Numbered from the stretch's first letter, positions 8,440 to 17,651 are shown. The stretch is DNA of 64,000 nucleotides from Gammaproteobacteria bacterium (GCA_003247835.1 QJYB01000004.1:1-64000); one strand, 5' to 3'. The notes: a model not told the origin generated them from the letters alone. Translations and numbers: made by a program.

Positions 8440-8545
8440 GGCCCCTCCCATCCTTCAGACAGCCTTCAGGGTAGCAGAAGCGTTCGCCCACAGCCGCCGT
8501 GCGGTTTGTGGGATACGATGGGCGCTCTGGTGCCGTTGGACGATC

Positions 8546-9802
8546 ATGCCTGACTTCCTGACGCCCCTGCTCGTCGGCTTCGCGGTGCTCGCGCTCCTGG
8601 GCATCGTCTTCGAGGAGCAGACGAGGGTCAGTAAGGCCGAGGTGACGCTGTTCTTCGGCACGTTGTCCTGGGTGCTGCTGTTCGTGTTCACAGAGAACGG
8701 AGATCCGAAGGCGGTCATCAACGCGGAGCTGGCCGAGAACATCGGTGAGATCGCGAGCCTCTGGCTGTATCTGCTGGCGACCATGACGTTCGTCGCCTAC
8801 CTCAACCAGAAGGGCATGATCGAAAAGCTGCTCTATCTGCTCCTGCCCGAGCGCATCGGTGAGCGCGCACTGCTGTTCGCTACGGGTGTGTTCTGTTTCT
8901 TCCTGTCGTCACTGGTCGACAACATCACGGCGACGCTCGTCTCCATTGCGCTGGTGCTCTCGTTGAAGCTCGACCAGCCCAAGACGCTGCGTTTCGTTGC
9001 CCTGGTCGTGTTCTCGATCAACTCGGGTGGGGCGGCGCTGATCACGGGGGATGTGACGACCCTGATGATCTTCCTGGCCGGTAAGCTCGAGATCACGGAT
9101 TTTCTTCTGCTGACAGCGCCCGCGCTCGGTGCCGTCCTGCTGCTGTCCGTATTCCTCTCCATCGGCATGAGTGGTGAGCTCACCGTCGAAACACGATCGA
9201 TGCCCGTGCGCGGTGTCGATGTCGGCATCGGCGTCATCTTTCTGCTCACCATCGCTGCCACGCTCGTGGGAAATGTATTCTTTAAGATTCCTCCCGTGCT
9301 CAGTTTTCTGACGGGGCTCGCGATCATGTTTCTCGTCTCCCGCTTTGTCGACCCGGAGGCCATGCACGATCCGGTGCTCGAGTACATCCGGCGGATCGAG
9401 TTCGAAACCCTGCTGTTCTTCCTCGGCATTCTCCTCATCGTCGGCGTGCTCAAGGAGCTGCACGTGCTCGATGCGGTCTCTGGACTTTACGTGCTGATGC
9501 CGGCATGGGTGGCGAACTATTTGGTCGGTCTGGCATCTTCCCTGGTCGACAACGTGCCGCTGACCGCAGCCGTGCTGAAGTCAGGTATCGACCTGACCCA
9601 GTCCGATTGGATGGGACTGACGTACACAGCAGGGGTCGGCGGCTCCCTCCTCATCGTTGGTTCGGCCGCCGGTATCGTCGCCATGAGCAGGGTCCCCGGT
9701 CTCACCTTCGCGAGCTACCTGCGCTATGCCTGGCTCTCCTGGCTCGCGTTCACGGCTGGGTACGGCGCCGTCGTGGTGCTCGGTCGGGGTCTGCTCGGGT
9801 GA
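8546..9802 (+). CDS. nhaD: NhaD-type sodium:proton antiporter
   Basis: This is a 418-residue integral membrane protein with about eleven or twelve hydrophobic segments. It matches the NhaD family of the ion transporter superfamily, which exchanges Na+ or Li+ for H+ at the inner membrane. Two related motifs, SSLVDNITATLVSIALV (near residue 125) and SSLVDNVPLTAAVL (near 332), are the inverted-repeat ion-binding sites. The segment GGSLLIVGSAAGIVAMSR is also typical. The ATG at 8546 begins the first membrane segment, and a longer in-frame extension to 8327 overlaps the divergent Tat gene and is not protein-like. It fits a saline habitat. Confidence 0.9.
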   Translation: MPDFLTPLLVGFAVLALLGIVFEEQTRVSKAEVTLFFGTLSWVLLFVFTENGDPKAVINAELAENIGEIASLWLYLLATMTFVAYLNQKGMIEKLLYLLLPERIGERALLFATGVFCFFLSSLVDNITATLVSIALVLSLKLDQPKTLRFVALVVFSINSGGAALITGDVTTLMIFLAGKLEITDFLLLTAPALGAVLLLSVFLSIGMSGELTVETRSMPVRGVDVGIGVIFLLTIAATLVGNVFFKIPPVLSFLTGLAIMFLVSRFVDPEAMHDPVLEYIRRIEFETLLFFLGILLIVGVLKELHVLDAVSGLYVLMPAWVANYLVGLASSLVDNVPLTAAVLKSGIDLTQSDWMGLTYTAGVGGSLLIVGSAAGIVAMSRVPGLTFASYLRYAWLSWLAFTAGYGAVVVLGRGLLG

Positions 9803-9906
9803 GTCCGGTAGTTTTCCTCATCTGCATTCCCGTTGCCGGGTCCGAACCCCTCGATTAGTGTAAGTAGCGTACGACCGGCTTCGTTCTGTCCTTAGGGGAG
9901 GCAACC

Positions 9907-10359
9907 ATGGACGTCAGCGCCGATTTCTTTCTGATGCTGCCCGGATTCACAGCGCTCGCCATCTGCAGCGTGCTGCTGGTGCTGAAGATGGGCGCGGTCG
10001 CCTTCGCCACGGCGAACGTGCGCCGCCGTTCCGGCGTCGTCGTGAATCCAGAGGACGCCAGTGTCAATCCGGGATCCCAGGTCGAGGCGGAAGAAGCTCC
10101 GGCTACGTTGCGTGCCAAACGTGTGCACCTGAATGACGTAGAGAACATTCCGGTATTTCTCGTTCTGGCAACGATCTTCACACTGAGCGGCGCCTCGGCG
10201 CTCGCGGCGTGGTGCTACTTCGGCACGTACGTCGTCGTGCGCACACTGCACACGATCTGTTACTTCCGCGGTATCCAGCCCTGGCGAACGATCGCCTTCG
10301 GCGTCGGCCAGCTCGTTCAGCTCGGCATCATGGTGCAGCTCGTTCTCGAGGTGATCTGA
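9907..10359 (+). CDS. MAPEG family membrane protein
   Basis: This is a 150-residue, four-helix membrane protein of the MAPEG family (microsomal glutathione S-transferase and eicosanoid-enzyme relatives). The signature is RAKRVHLNDVENIPVFLVLA near residues 68-88, matching the MGST1 pattern R-x-H-x-N-D-x-E-N. GGGGAGG lies 6 bases before the ATG. Bacterial members are glutathione transferases or peroxidases acting on lipophilic compounds. It starts a four-gene run (MAPEG, SDR, ERG24-like, DUF2855) with a 4-base gap to the SDR gene. Confidence 0.88.
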   Translation: MDVSADFFLMLPGFTALAICSVLLVLKMGAVAFATANVRRRSGVVVNPEDASVNPGSQVEAEEAPATLRAKRVHLNDVENIPVFLVLATIFTLSGASALAAWCYFGTYVVVRTLHTICYFRGIQPWRTIAFGVGQLVQLGIMVQLVLEVI

Positions 10360-10363
10360 CGGG

Positions 10364-11122
10364 ATGCCGTGGGCGTGGGTGGCCGGAGCTTCGGAAGGTC
10401 TCGGGCTGGCGTTTGCCGAGCTCCTCGCCGACCGTGGTCACGCGCTGGTGCTGATCGCGCGCCGGGGTGCCGTGCTCGAGGAGGCAGCGGCGCGGATCGG
10501 GACGCGCCACGGTGTTCGTGTGGTCGTGCACGCGGCGGACGTGGCGGACGACGGCTTCGCGGAGCATCTGCACACCTGGTGCCTGGAAACACCGCCAGCC
10601 ATTGCCGTGTTCAACGCCGCGTATGCCCCCATCGGTGAGTTCCTCGAGCTGTCGGAATCCGATCTCTTGCGGGTGATCGATACCAATGCGCGCGCGCCGC
10701 TGCTGTTTGCGCGCATTCTCGGCGGGCACATGGCGGCAGCAGGATCCGGCGCACTGATTCTGATGTCGTCCCTGGCCGGTCTGCAGGGATCTCCGAACGT
10801 GGCGGCCTATGCCGCGACCAAGGCGTTAAACATCGTGCTGGCCGAGGGCCTCTGGAGTGAGCTGCGTGCGCGGGGGGTGAACGTTCACGTCTGCTGTGCC
10901 GGGGCCATACGCACCCCCGGCTATGCGAAGGCAAGCAGTGGTGAGGCACCAGGGACGCTGGACGCCGAGGTCGTTGCACGGGCGGCGCTCGACCACGTCG
11001 GTGGGGGACCGCGCATCACGCCCGGCTGGATCAACAAGCTGGCAGCGCTGGTGGTCGGACGCTGGCTGCCACGGAAGTTGGCCATTTCAATCATGGCGAG
11101 CGCCACCCGGGAGCTCGGCTGA
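10364..11122 (+). CDS. short-chain dehydrogenase/reductase
   Basis: This is a 252-residue classical SDR. It has a glycine-rich nucleotide-binding motif GASEGLG near residues 8-14, NAAY near 85, a catalytic Ser region LMSSLAG near 131 and YAATKA for the Tyr-x3-Lys pair near 150. The Arg after the second strand (LIARRG) suggests NADP preference. Its stop overlaps the ATG of the reductase-like gene (TGATG), so the two are translationally coupled, which implies a shared pathway. The substrate is unknown; lipid or steroid carbonyls are plausible. Confidence 0.88.
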   Translation: MPWAWVAGASEGLGLAFAELLADRGHALVLIARRGAVLEEAAARIGTRHGVRVVVHAADVADDGFAEHLHTWCLETPPAIAVFNAAYAPIGEFLELSESDLLRVIDTNARAPLLFARILGGHMAAAGSGALILMSSLAGLQGSPNVAAYAATKALNIVLAEGLWSELRARGVNVHVCCAGAIRTPGYAKASSGEAPGTLDAEVVARAALDHVGGGPRITPGWINKLAALVVGRWLPRKLAISIMASATRELG

Positions 11123-12222
11123 TGGGGTGGGCATCCCCGATTGCCGGCTTCACGGCACCCTTCGTGATCTACGGATTCATCGCACTCTGTCACCTGCTGC
11201 TGCCGGCGCGAATCGTCGACGGCTATGTGACGGACCCGGGCACGGGACGACCGCGCCGGTACCGGTTGAACGGGTTGGCGGTGCTGGTGGTCACCCTGGC
11301 CGCGTACGTCGCGTTCACAAACCTTGCCGGGGTTCGGCCGGACTGGCTCTATCAGCAGCGTTGGATGGTGCTGGCAGGCGCATGCATGCTCGGGGTGATC
11401 TACACGGCGATTCTCATCCTGCCGGCGCCGTCCGGAGGCAGACCCTGGCCGATCGAGGTCTTCCTCGGCCGGATCGAAAACCTGGGCTACCCGCGCCATG
11501 TGGACGTCAAGATGCTGCTGTACCTGGCAGGGGCGGTGATGCTGGCCCTCAACATCCTGTCCTTCACCTGGCACCACTTCGACCGCTACGGCGCGGCGGC
11601 GAATCCCGGTGTCTATCTGCACGCGCTCATGCTCGCCTTCTTCGTGATCGATTACCTGTTCTTCGAGCGCGTTCACCTCTACACCTACGACATCTTTGCG
11701 GAACGCCTCGGTTTCAAGCTGGCCTGGGGGTGCCTCGCGTTCTATCCCTTCTTCTATGCCATCGGGCTGTGGGCGACCGCCGACATGCCCGCGCCTGCAC
11801 TCATCCGCTCGGCCGGTGCTTTCTGGCTGGGGGCAGCGACAGTGGTCTTCTTCGCCGGCTGGCTGTTTGCACGGGGCGCCAACATGCAGAAGTACTTCTT
11901 CAAACGGCATCCTGATCGACCATTTCTCGGCCGCTGGACACCCGAGGTGATCGCCGACGGTGAGCATCGGCTTCTGTGCAGCGGTTTCTGGGGCGTTTCA
12001 CGTCATGTGAACTATCTCGGCGAGATCCTGATGGCGCTTGGTATCGCGGGAGCACTGGGGTACTTCACCACGCCCTGGCCGTGGCTGTATCCCCTCTACT
12101 ACGCACTGCTGCTCATCCCACGCGAACGGGATGACGACCGCCGCTGTGCGATCAAGTATGGTTCGTTGTGGGAGAAGTATCGGCAGCGGGTGCCGTACCG
12201 GATCATTCCGGGTGTGTACTGA
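11122..12222 (+). CDS. ERG24/ERG4-like sterol reductase family membrane protein
   Basis: This is a 366-residue polytopic protein whose C-terminal third carries the sterol C14/C24(28)-reductase family signature. LCSGFWGVSRHVNYLGEI sits near residues 289-306. The protein ends with C-x2-KYGSLWEKYRQRVPYRIIP-x-VY, the NADPH/sterol-pocket segments of ERG24, ERG4, DHCR7 and lamin B receptor. The N-terminal part has about eight hydrophobic segments. It is somewhat shorter than eukaryotic members (about 430). Relatives with the same C-terminus include isoprenylcysteine methyltransferase-like proteins, but the KYG...YRIIP ending favours the reductase group. The enzyme is coupled to an SDR and followed by DUF2855. 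The substrate is unproven: no squalene cyclase or other sterol synthesis gene is in this window. Confidence 0.8.
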   Translation: MGWASPIAGFTAPFVIYGFIALCHLLLPARIVDGYVTDPGTGRPRRYRLNGLAVLVVTLAAYVAFTNLAGVRPDWLYQQRWMVLAGACMLGVIYTAILILPAPSGGRPWPIEVFLGRIENLGYPRHVDVKMLLYLAGAVMLALNILSFTWHHFDRYGAAANPGVYLHALMLAFFVIDYLFFERVHLYTYDIFAERLGFKLAWGCLAFYPFFYAIGLWATADMPAPALIRSAGAFWLGAATVVFFAGWLFARGANMQKYFFKRHPDRPFLGRWTPEVIADGEHRLLCSGFWGVSRHVNYLGEILMALGIAGALGYFTTPWPWLYPLYYALLLIPRERDDDRRCAIKYGSLWEKYRQRVPYRIIPGVY

Positions 12223-12239
12223 GCGGGAGGGGAAACAGG

Positions 12240-13310
12240 ATGCAGCAGGATTTCATCGTCGATCGATCGGACCTCCGCGAAGCCCGGTTCGTGGACGCGC
12301 CGGCGCTGTCACCGTCGGATGGAGAGGCCGTGGTTGCGGTGGAGCGTTTTGCGCTGACCGCCAACAACATCACCTACGGTGTAGCCGGTGACATCATCGG
12401 CTACTGGAAGTTTTTTCCGGCGCCGCGGGGTGCCGGCCGGATTCCGGTCTGGGGGATCGGCCGGGTGCGCACCACTGATCACGCAGACATCACCGAGGGT
12501 GATCGATACTACGGGTACTTTCCGATGTCGACCGAGCTGCTCCTGCGGCCGCAGTCCGTATCGCCACGAGGGTTCAACGACGCCAGTGAGCACCGGGCCG
12601 AGCTGCCGCCCGTGTACAACCAGTACTCCCGGATGACGCCGGAGAACGGCTTCGAGCCTGCCTTCGACAACCACAACATGGTGTACCGGCCGCTGTTCAC
12701 CACCTCGTTCGTGCTGGACGACTACTTCCGGGACAATGATTTCTTCGGCGCCGGTACCGTGATTCTGGGAAGCGCTTCCAGCAAGACGGCTTTCGGCCTG
12801 GCGTTCATGCTCCAGCGATCGAAACAGGTCAGGGTGGTCGGCCTCACCTCGGCAGCCAACGAGGGTTTCGTCCGGGGGCTCGGGTTGTACGACGACGTGC
12901 TGACTTACGAAGGCGTCGAGTCGATCACCCGTGAGCCGAGCGCGTACGTCGACATGTCCGGAAACCGCGACGTGCTCTCGCGGGTGCATCGGCATCTTGG
13001 TGATGACCTGGTGGCGAGCTGTGGGGTCGGCATCACTCACTGGGAGTCGCGCGACGGCGCGGATCCCGCCTCGCTGCCGGGTGCGAAGCCGACCATGTTC
13101 TTCGCACCGTCGCAGATCATGAAGCGCAACCAGGAGCTGGGGCCGGCTGTCTACCAGCAGCGAATCGGAGAAGCCACGCGCGCGTTCTTCGCGGAGGTGG
13201 ACCGCTGGGTGACCATCGAGGAGCACCCGTTCAGCGAGCTGCAGGCCATCTATCAGACCGTGCTGGCCGGTGCCTCGCCCGATCGGGGATACGTGATCGT
13301 CGTGGCGTAA
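12240..13310 (+). CDS. DUF2855 family protein (medium-chain reductase-like)
   Basis: This 356-residue protein matches the DUF2855 family: DFIVDRSDLREARFVD at the start, then VERFALTANNITYGVAGD and GYWKFFPAPRGAGRIPVWG. The family resembles quinone-oxidoreductase/MDR enzymes with a Rossmann-like middle (VILGSASSKTAFGLAFML near residues 175-192). No reaction is established. The ATG at 12240 follows GGGAGGGG. It sits 17 bases after the ERG24-like gene, in the same direction, and probably closes that operon. Confidence 0.85.
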   Translation: MQQDFIVDRSDLREARFVDAPALSPSDGEAVVAVERFALTANNITYGVAGDIIGYWKFFPAPRGAGRIPVWGIGRVRTTDHADITEGDRYYGYFPMSTELLLRPQSVSPRGFNDASEHRAELPPVYNQYSRMTPENGFEPAFDNHNMVYRPLFTTSFVLDDYFRDNDFFGAGTVILGSASSKTAFGLAFMLQRSKQVRVVGLTSAANEGFVRGLGLYDDVLTYEGVESITREPSAYVDMSGNRDVLSRVHRHLGDDLVASCGVGITHWESRDGADPASLPGAKPTMFFAPSQIMKRNQELGPAVYQQRIGEATRAFFAEVDRWVTIEEHPFSELQAIYQTVLAGASPDRGYVIVVA

Positions 13311-13371
13311 GCACCCTCCATCTGACGGGTTATGATGCTTCTGCCATGGAACCGGATGACGGGATGCTGCC

Positions 13372-14862
13372 ATGACCAATCTGCTCTTCATCACCGCCGA
13401 CCAGTGGCGCGGCGACTGCCTCTCCGCCCTTGACCACCCCGTCGTCCGGACCCCGAACCTGGATGCACTGGCGACCGAAGGCACCCTGTTCGAGAAACAC
13501 TATGCGAATGCGGTGCCCTGCGGCCCTAGCCGGGCTTCCCTGCATACAGGGATGTACCTGCACAACCATCGCTCCGGTACCAATGGCACGCCGCTGGACC
13601 TGCGCTTCACCAACTGGGCGAAGGAACTGCGCAGCGCGCGCTACGATCCTGTGCTGTTCGGCTACACGCATACGGCCATGGATCCGCGTGGTGTGCCGCT
13701 CACGGACCCGCGTCTGCAGACGGATGAAGGCATCCTGCCGGGTATCACCCCGGTGATCGACATGGGCACACATTGCGGGGAGTGGAAGACCTATCTGAAG
13801 AAGCTGGGCTATCCGGTGCCGGAATTCGACGGCGCGACCTACGGCCAGCGTGATGAGAACTACAGCAACCCGGATCATCCCAGACCGATGCTGTACGATG
13901 CCGCCCATACCGATACCGCGTTTCTGGTCTCCCGCGTACGGCGGTACATCGGCGAACAGTCCGGTCCGTGGGCCGTGCACTTGTCGCTTCGCGCCCCGCA
14001 CCCGCCCTGGGTGGCACCTGCGCCCTTCAACGAGCAGTACGCCCCGGGAAGCCTGCCCGGTTGTGTCCGTCACGACTCGCCGGAGGCAGAAGCCGCCGTT
14101 CACCCCTGGCTCACCGAGCACCTGGTCGGTCGCAACGTCAGTCACGCGGTGGACACGCGCCATCGCCACCTGCAGGCCAGTTACTACGGCCTCATGAGCG
14201 AGGTCGACCAGCGGGTTGGTGAGCTGGTCGCCTGGCTGAAGGCGGAGGGTCAATGGGACGACACGCTCTTCATCTTCACCTCTGATCATGGTGAGCAGAT
14301 GGGTGATCACTGGATGTACGGCAAGGCGGGATTCTTCGAGCAGTCTTTCCATATCCCGCTGATCGTCTGCGGGCCCGGGGTTTCAAGGAGCCATCGCTGC
14401 ACCGGTTTCACGGAGCATGTCGACATCATGCCGACACTGATGGACTGCTTCGATCTGGCGCTGCCGAGGCAGTGCGACGGTACGTCGCTCGTTCCACAGC
14501 TGTCCGGCAGCGAAGGCGCTCGGCCGGCTGCGCATTTCGAGTATGACTTCCGCCATTCAGAGGCGCAGCAAACGCTGGCGCTCGATATGGAATCTGCCTG
14601 TCTCAACGTGATCCGTGATGACCGGTACAAGTACGTGCACTTCGCCGATCTGCCGGCACTGCTGTTCGACCTCAAGGCAGACCCGAGCGAACTTCACGAT
14701 ATCGCCGGCGAGCGGCCGGACATTGTCGCGGACTACGCACAGCGACTGCTGTCCTGGCGGCTGCGCACGACTGACAAGACTCTCAGCCACTATCAGGTGG
14801 TTCGCGGCGAAGGGTTGCAGACGCCAGGTACAGCCTACGTGTCGGCGCCGTCGGAGAACTGA
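13372..14862 (+). CDS. sulfatase/phosphonate monoesterase family hydrolase
   Basis: This is a 496-residue alkaline-phosphatase-superfamily enzyme of sulfatase type. The metal-binding start LLFITADQWRGDCLS, the formylglycine motif C50-G-P-S-R54 followed by ASLHTGMYLHNHRS, and the late metal segment TSDHGEQMGDHWMYGKAGFFE (split here across residues 303-323) are all present. The Cys-type CxPSR motif needs conversion by a formylglycine-generating enzyme, and none is seen in the window. The NHRSGTNGTPLD context is close to the phosphonate monoester hydrolase/broad sulfatase subgroup. No signal peptide is visible, so it is probably cytoplasmic. Its stop overlaps the next ABC permease start by one base. 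Confidence 0.88.
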   Translation: MTNLLFITADQWRGDCLSALDHPVVRTPNLDALATEGTLFEKHYANAVPCGPSRASLHTGMYLHNHRSGTNGTPLDLRFTNWAKELRSARYDPVLFGYTHTAMDPRGVPLTDPRLQTDEGILPGITPVIDMGTHCGEWKTYLKKLGYPVPEFDGATYGQRDENYSNPDHPRPMLYDAAHTDTAFLVSRVRRYIGEQSGPWAVHLSLRAPHPPWVAPAPFNEQYAPGSLPGCVRHDSPEAEAAVHPWLTEHLVGRNVSHAVDTRHRHLQASYYGLMSEVDQRVGELVAWLKAEGQWDDTLFIFTSDHGEQMGDHWMYGKAGFFEQSFHIPLIVCGPGVSRSHRCTGFTEHVDIMPTLMDCFDLALPRQCDGTSLVPQLSGSEGARPAAHFEYDFRHSEAQQTLALDMESACLNVIRDDRYKYVHFADLPALLFDLKADPSELHDIAGERPDIVADYAQRLLSWRLRTTDKTLSHYQVVRGEGLQTPGTAYVSAPSEN

Positions 14863-16019
14863 TGAAGTACCTGCCGCTGCTGTGGGCCGGGCTGTGGCGA
14901 AAGCCGATCCGAACGGTGCTGACGCTGCTGTCGATCGTCGTCGCCTTTCTCCTGTTCGGACTGCTGCAGGGTGTGCTGTCCGGGTTCGACGGGGCGCTTT
15001 CGAAGATGAGCGACACGCGCCTGCGCGTGATGAACCGCGCCAACATCCTGGAGGCCCTGCCCATCGCCTACGAGGCGCAGATTGCGCGCGTCCCTGGCGT
15101 CACGGAGGTCACCCACGCAACGATTCTCGTTGCCTACTACCAGGAGCCGAAGAACGGTTTCTCGGCGGCTGCGCTGGGATTCGATACCGCGGCGGATGTC
15201 TTTCCGGAAATGAACGTGCCCGCTGATCAGTTCGAGGCACTGCGACGGACCCGCACCGGCGCGCTGGTCGGCATCGAGCTGGCGAAGCGGTTCAACTGGC
15301 ACATCGGCGACCACGTTACCGTGCATTCGATGAACTGGGTGAAGCAGGACGGTTCCAGCGACTGGCCCGTCGATATCGTCGGTTTCGTCAACGCGGGCCC
15401 GGATGACGATCGGGTGTTCGCCAACGAGATGTACATCCGTTACGACTACCTCGATGAGGCACGTGCGACCGGTAAAGGCACAGTGCATCAGTACATGGTG
15501 GCGATCGACGATGCGGAGCACTCGACCGCTATCTCGGCAGCCATTGACCGCCTGTTTGCCAATTCGGGAAACGAGACAACGACGATGAACGAGAAGGAAT
15601 ACGTCGTGGCGCAGTTCCGTCAGGTTGGCAACATCCGCATGTTCGTTTACTCGATCATCAGCGCGGTACTGTTCACCTTGCTGTTTCTGGCGGGCAACAC
15701 CATGGCCCAATCCGTGCACGATAGAGTTTCCGAGATCGGTGTTCTCAAGACGCTGGGCTTCAGCGATACCATGGTCTGGCAGCTGGTCGTCATCGAAGCG
15801 GCCGTGCTGTGTCTGCTCGCATCGAGTCTGGGGCTGGCGATAGCGGCCCTCGTGTTTCCCCGTGTATTCGGGGCGCTGGGGCTCGGACCATTGCCGTTGT
15901 CACCGCGCGTCTACCTCGCGGGCTTCGGTATCGCGCTGGCTGTGGCGGTGATCAGCGCGTCGATCCCGGCACTGCGCGCGAAGCGTCTGGCAATCGTCGA
16001 CGCGCTGACGGCTCGTTAG
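14862..16019 (+). CDS. ABC transporter permease, FtsX/MacB type
   Basis: This is a 385-residue permease with the FtsX/MacB architecture: one N-terminal helix (about residues 22-42), a large periplasmic domain and three C-terminal helices. The segment AQSVHDRVSEIGVLKTLGF is the conserved cytoplasmic loop after the second helix, and the ending PALRAKRLAIVDALTAR is typical. It overlaps the sulfatase-family gene by one base and is followed 23 bases later by a second permease, so the two probably form a heterodimer. No ATP-binding subunit or membrane-fusion protein is present on either side. Confidence 0.88.
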   Translation: MKYLPLLWAGLWRKPIRTVLTLLSIVVAFLLFGLLQGVLSGFDGALSKMSDTRLRVMNRANILEALPIAYEAQIARVPGVTEVTHATILVAYYQEPKNGFSAAALGFDTAADVFPEMNVPADQFEALRRTRTGALVGIELAKRFNWHIGDHVTVHSMNWVKQDGSSDWPVDIVGFVNAGPDDDRVFANEMYIRYDYLDEARATGKGTVHQYMVAIDDAEHSTAISAAIDRLFANSGNETTTMNEKEYVVAQFRQVGNIRMFVYSIISAVLFTLLFLAGNTMAQSVHDRVSEIGVLKTLGFSDTMVWQLVVIEAAVLCLLASSLGLAIAALVFPRVFGALGLGPLPLSPRVYLAGFGIALAVAVISASIPALRAKRLAIVDALTAR

Positions 16020-16042
16020 CGACGGCAGCGCGGGAGGCCTGT

Positions 16043-17224
16043 ATGAACGCCATCCGGCAGATTCTGACCATCACCGCGATCAACCTGCGCAGCATCCCGC
16101 AGAGACTGGGCACATCGCTGGTGATCTGCGTGGGAATTGCCGGTGTGGTGGGGGTACTGACTACGGTGCTCGCGATGGCAACGGGGCTGAAGAGCACTCT
16201 GACAAACGCGGCGCGCGAAGATCGCGCGATCGTCCTCCGCAGTGGCTCGCTCGCCGAGGCTTTGAGCGCGGTGTCACGCGATGACCTGGTCGCCATCGAG
16301 GCAGCACCCGGGATTCGACGCACGGTGGAGGGTGAACAGAGCATCTCTCCCGAAGTGTTGGTCTCGGTGAATCTGCCGCGCAAGGGAGACGGATCGCTCA
16401 ACGCGTTGCCGGTTCGCGGTCTGACCCCCGCCGCGGCCGAGGTACGGCCGGAAATCACGCTGGTCCGCGGCCGGATGTTTGCGGACGGCGTGTATGAGCT
16501 CATCGTTGGTCGGTCGGCACATGAGCAGTTCGCGAACCTAGATATCGGCGATGTCGTTACCTTTCACAGCGGCGACTGGTCGGTGGTCGGGATCTTTTCG
16601 AGCGACGGTGATGTCCACGAGTCCGAAGCGATGACCGACGCCACGACACTGATGTCGGCTGCACACCGCACGGTGTTCAGCGCGGTGACGGTTACTCTCG
16701 ACTCACCGGCGGCGTTCGATGGCTTCCGCGACGCGCTCAAGAGCGACCCGAAGCTCAACGTCGATCCCCAGCGCGAAACGGACTACTACGCGGGTCAGTC
16801 GAAGCAGATTGCGGCGCTGCTGGAGATCGTTGCCAGGACCGTTGGCGGCATCATGGCGATTGGCGCGCTGTTCGGCGCGCTGAACACGATGTACTCGGCG
16901 GTCAGCACGCGTACGGTCGAGATCGCGACGCTGCGTGCCATCGGCTTTGGTTCGGTTCCGGTAGTGGTATCGGTTCTGGCAGAAGCGCAGCTGCTGGCCC
17001 TGATCGGCGCGATCGCCGGTGGTGGTATCGCCTGGCTGCTGTTCAACGGCAACGCGTTCAGCACCGGTGGCGCGCTGGGTCAGGTTGCGCTGAAGCTTCA
17101 CGTCGGCGCCTCGCTGATTGGTACCGGCATTGTCTGGGCTGCCGCAATCGGTCTGCTGGGTGGGCTCTTCCCTGCGATTCGCGCCGCGCGAGTACCCGTC
17201 GCTCAGGCGCTGCGCGCTGTCTAG
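16043..17224 (+). CDS. ABC transporter permease, FtsX/MacB type (second subunit)
   Basis: This is a 393-residue permease with the same layout as its upstream neighbour: N-terminal helix (LVICVGIAGVVGVLTTVLAM), periplasmic domain and three C-terminal helices ending PAIRAARVPVAQALRAV. The loop YSAVSTRTVEIATLRAIGF is the FtsX signature. The ATG at 16043 has GGGAGG upstream. MacB-like systems use such permeases for periplasm-driven export of lipoproteins, peptides or siderophores. The cargo is unknown, and the missing ATPase must be encoded elsewhere. Confidence 0.88.
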   Translation: MNAIRQILTITAINLRSIPQRLGTSLVICVGIAGVVGVLTTVLAMATGLKSTLTNAAREDRAIVLRSGSLAEALSAVSRDDLVAIEAAPGIRRTVEGEQSISPEVLVSVNLPRKGDGSLNALPVRGLTPAAAEVRPEITLVRGRMFADGVYELIVGRSAHEQFANLDIGDVVTFHSGDWSVVGIFSSDGDVHESEAMTDATTLMSAAHRTVFSAVTVTLDSPAAFDGFRDALKSDPKLNVDPQRETDYYAGQSKQIAALLEIVARTVGGIMAIGALFGALNTMYSAVSTRTVEIATLRAIGFGSVPVVVSVLAEAQLLALIGAIAGGGIAWLLFNGNAFSTGGALGQVALKLHVGASLIGTGIVWAAAIGLLGGLFPAIRAARVPVAQALRAV

Positions 17225-17274
17225 ATCCGGTACCAACGAACCAACCGTCGAAAGGCAGCCAGTTTTGCGATGTT

Positions 17275-17290
17275 GGTACGCTATCGCACA
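17275..17290. promoter_or_regulatory. degenerate copy of the TGTACGC-N2-GCGTACA palindrome
   Basis: GGTACGCTATCGCACA matches 11 of 14 fixed positions of the palindrome found at 22240. It lies about 94 bases before the small lysine-rich gene at 17384, with a TACATT that could serve as a -10 at 17317. The match alone could be chance. Confidence 0.3.
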
Positions 17291-17383
17291 GAACTGCGCG
17301 GTTGTGCGGTGTAGGTTACATTTACTGAGGTAGGGCAACCGTTTCATCGAGCGCCCGTTCTCTGTGCAACAGGAGTAGACGTG

Positions 17384-17503
17384 ATGTCCAGATTTCCGCG
17401 ATCCAATCGGGAGCTGAAAAAGGACCCCAGACTGACACCCAAGGAAAAGAAAGCCGCCAAGCGCGAAAAGAAGCAGGCGCAAATGCGTAAGTCTCTGATC
17501 TGA
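17384..17503 (+). CDS. 39-residue lysine-rich small protein
   Basis: This small gene encodes MSRFPRSNRELKKDPRLTPK and then a strongly basic helix-like stretch (EKKAAKREKKQAQMRKSLI); about 12 of 39 residues are Lys. The ATG has AGGAG 8 bases upstream, and a GTG one codon earlier is an alternative. The composition suggests binding to nucleic acid, ribosome or an acidic membrane, but no family was recognised. It precedes the Anbu gene by 148 bases in the same direction and has a possible operator about 94 bases upstream. Confidence 0.6.
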   Translation: MSRFPRSNRELKKDPRLTPKEKKAAKREKKQAQMRKSLI

Positions 17504-17651
17504 ACGGAGCGGCCGTTCGCCGCGGTCCTCAGAACATCCGATGGTTCCTCCGATTCCTCATTCCCTGTGACAGCTGCTGGGCCTGGTCACGTTCGCGGTG
17601 TATGGGCGCACCTTTTGTGACGTCAGACTGCGTGGAACGGGAACATCGAAT

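Noticed and set aside
12309-13484. Minus-strand frame of about 390 codons opposite DUF2855
   Set aside because: The plus-strand frame has strong family matches and a good ribosome site; the opposite frame is a shadow.
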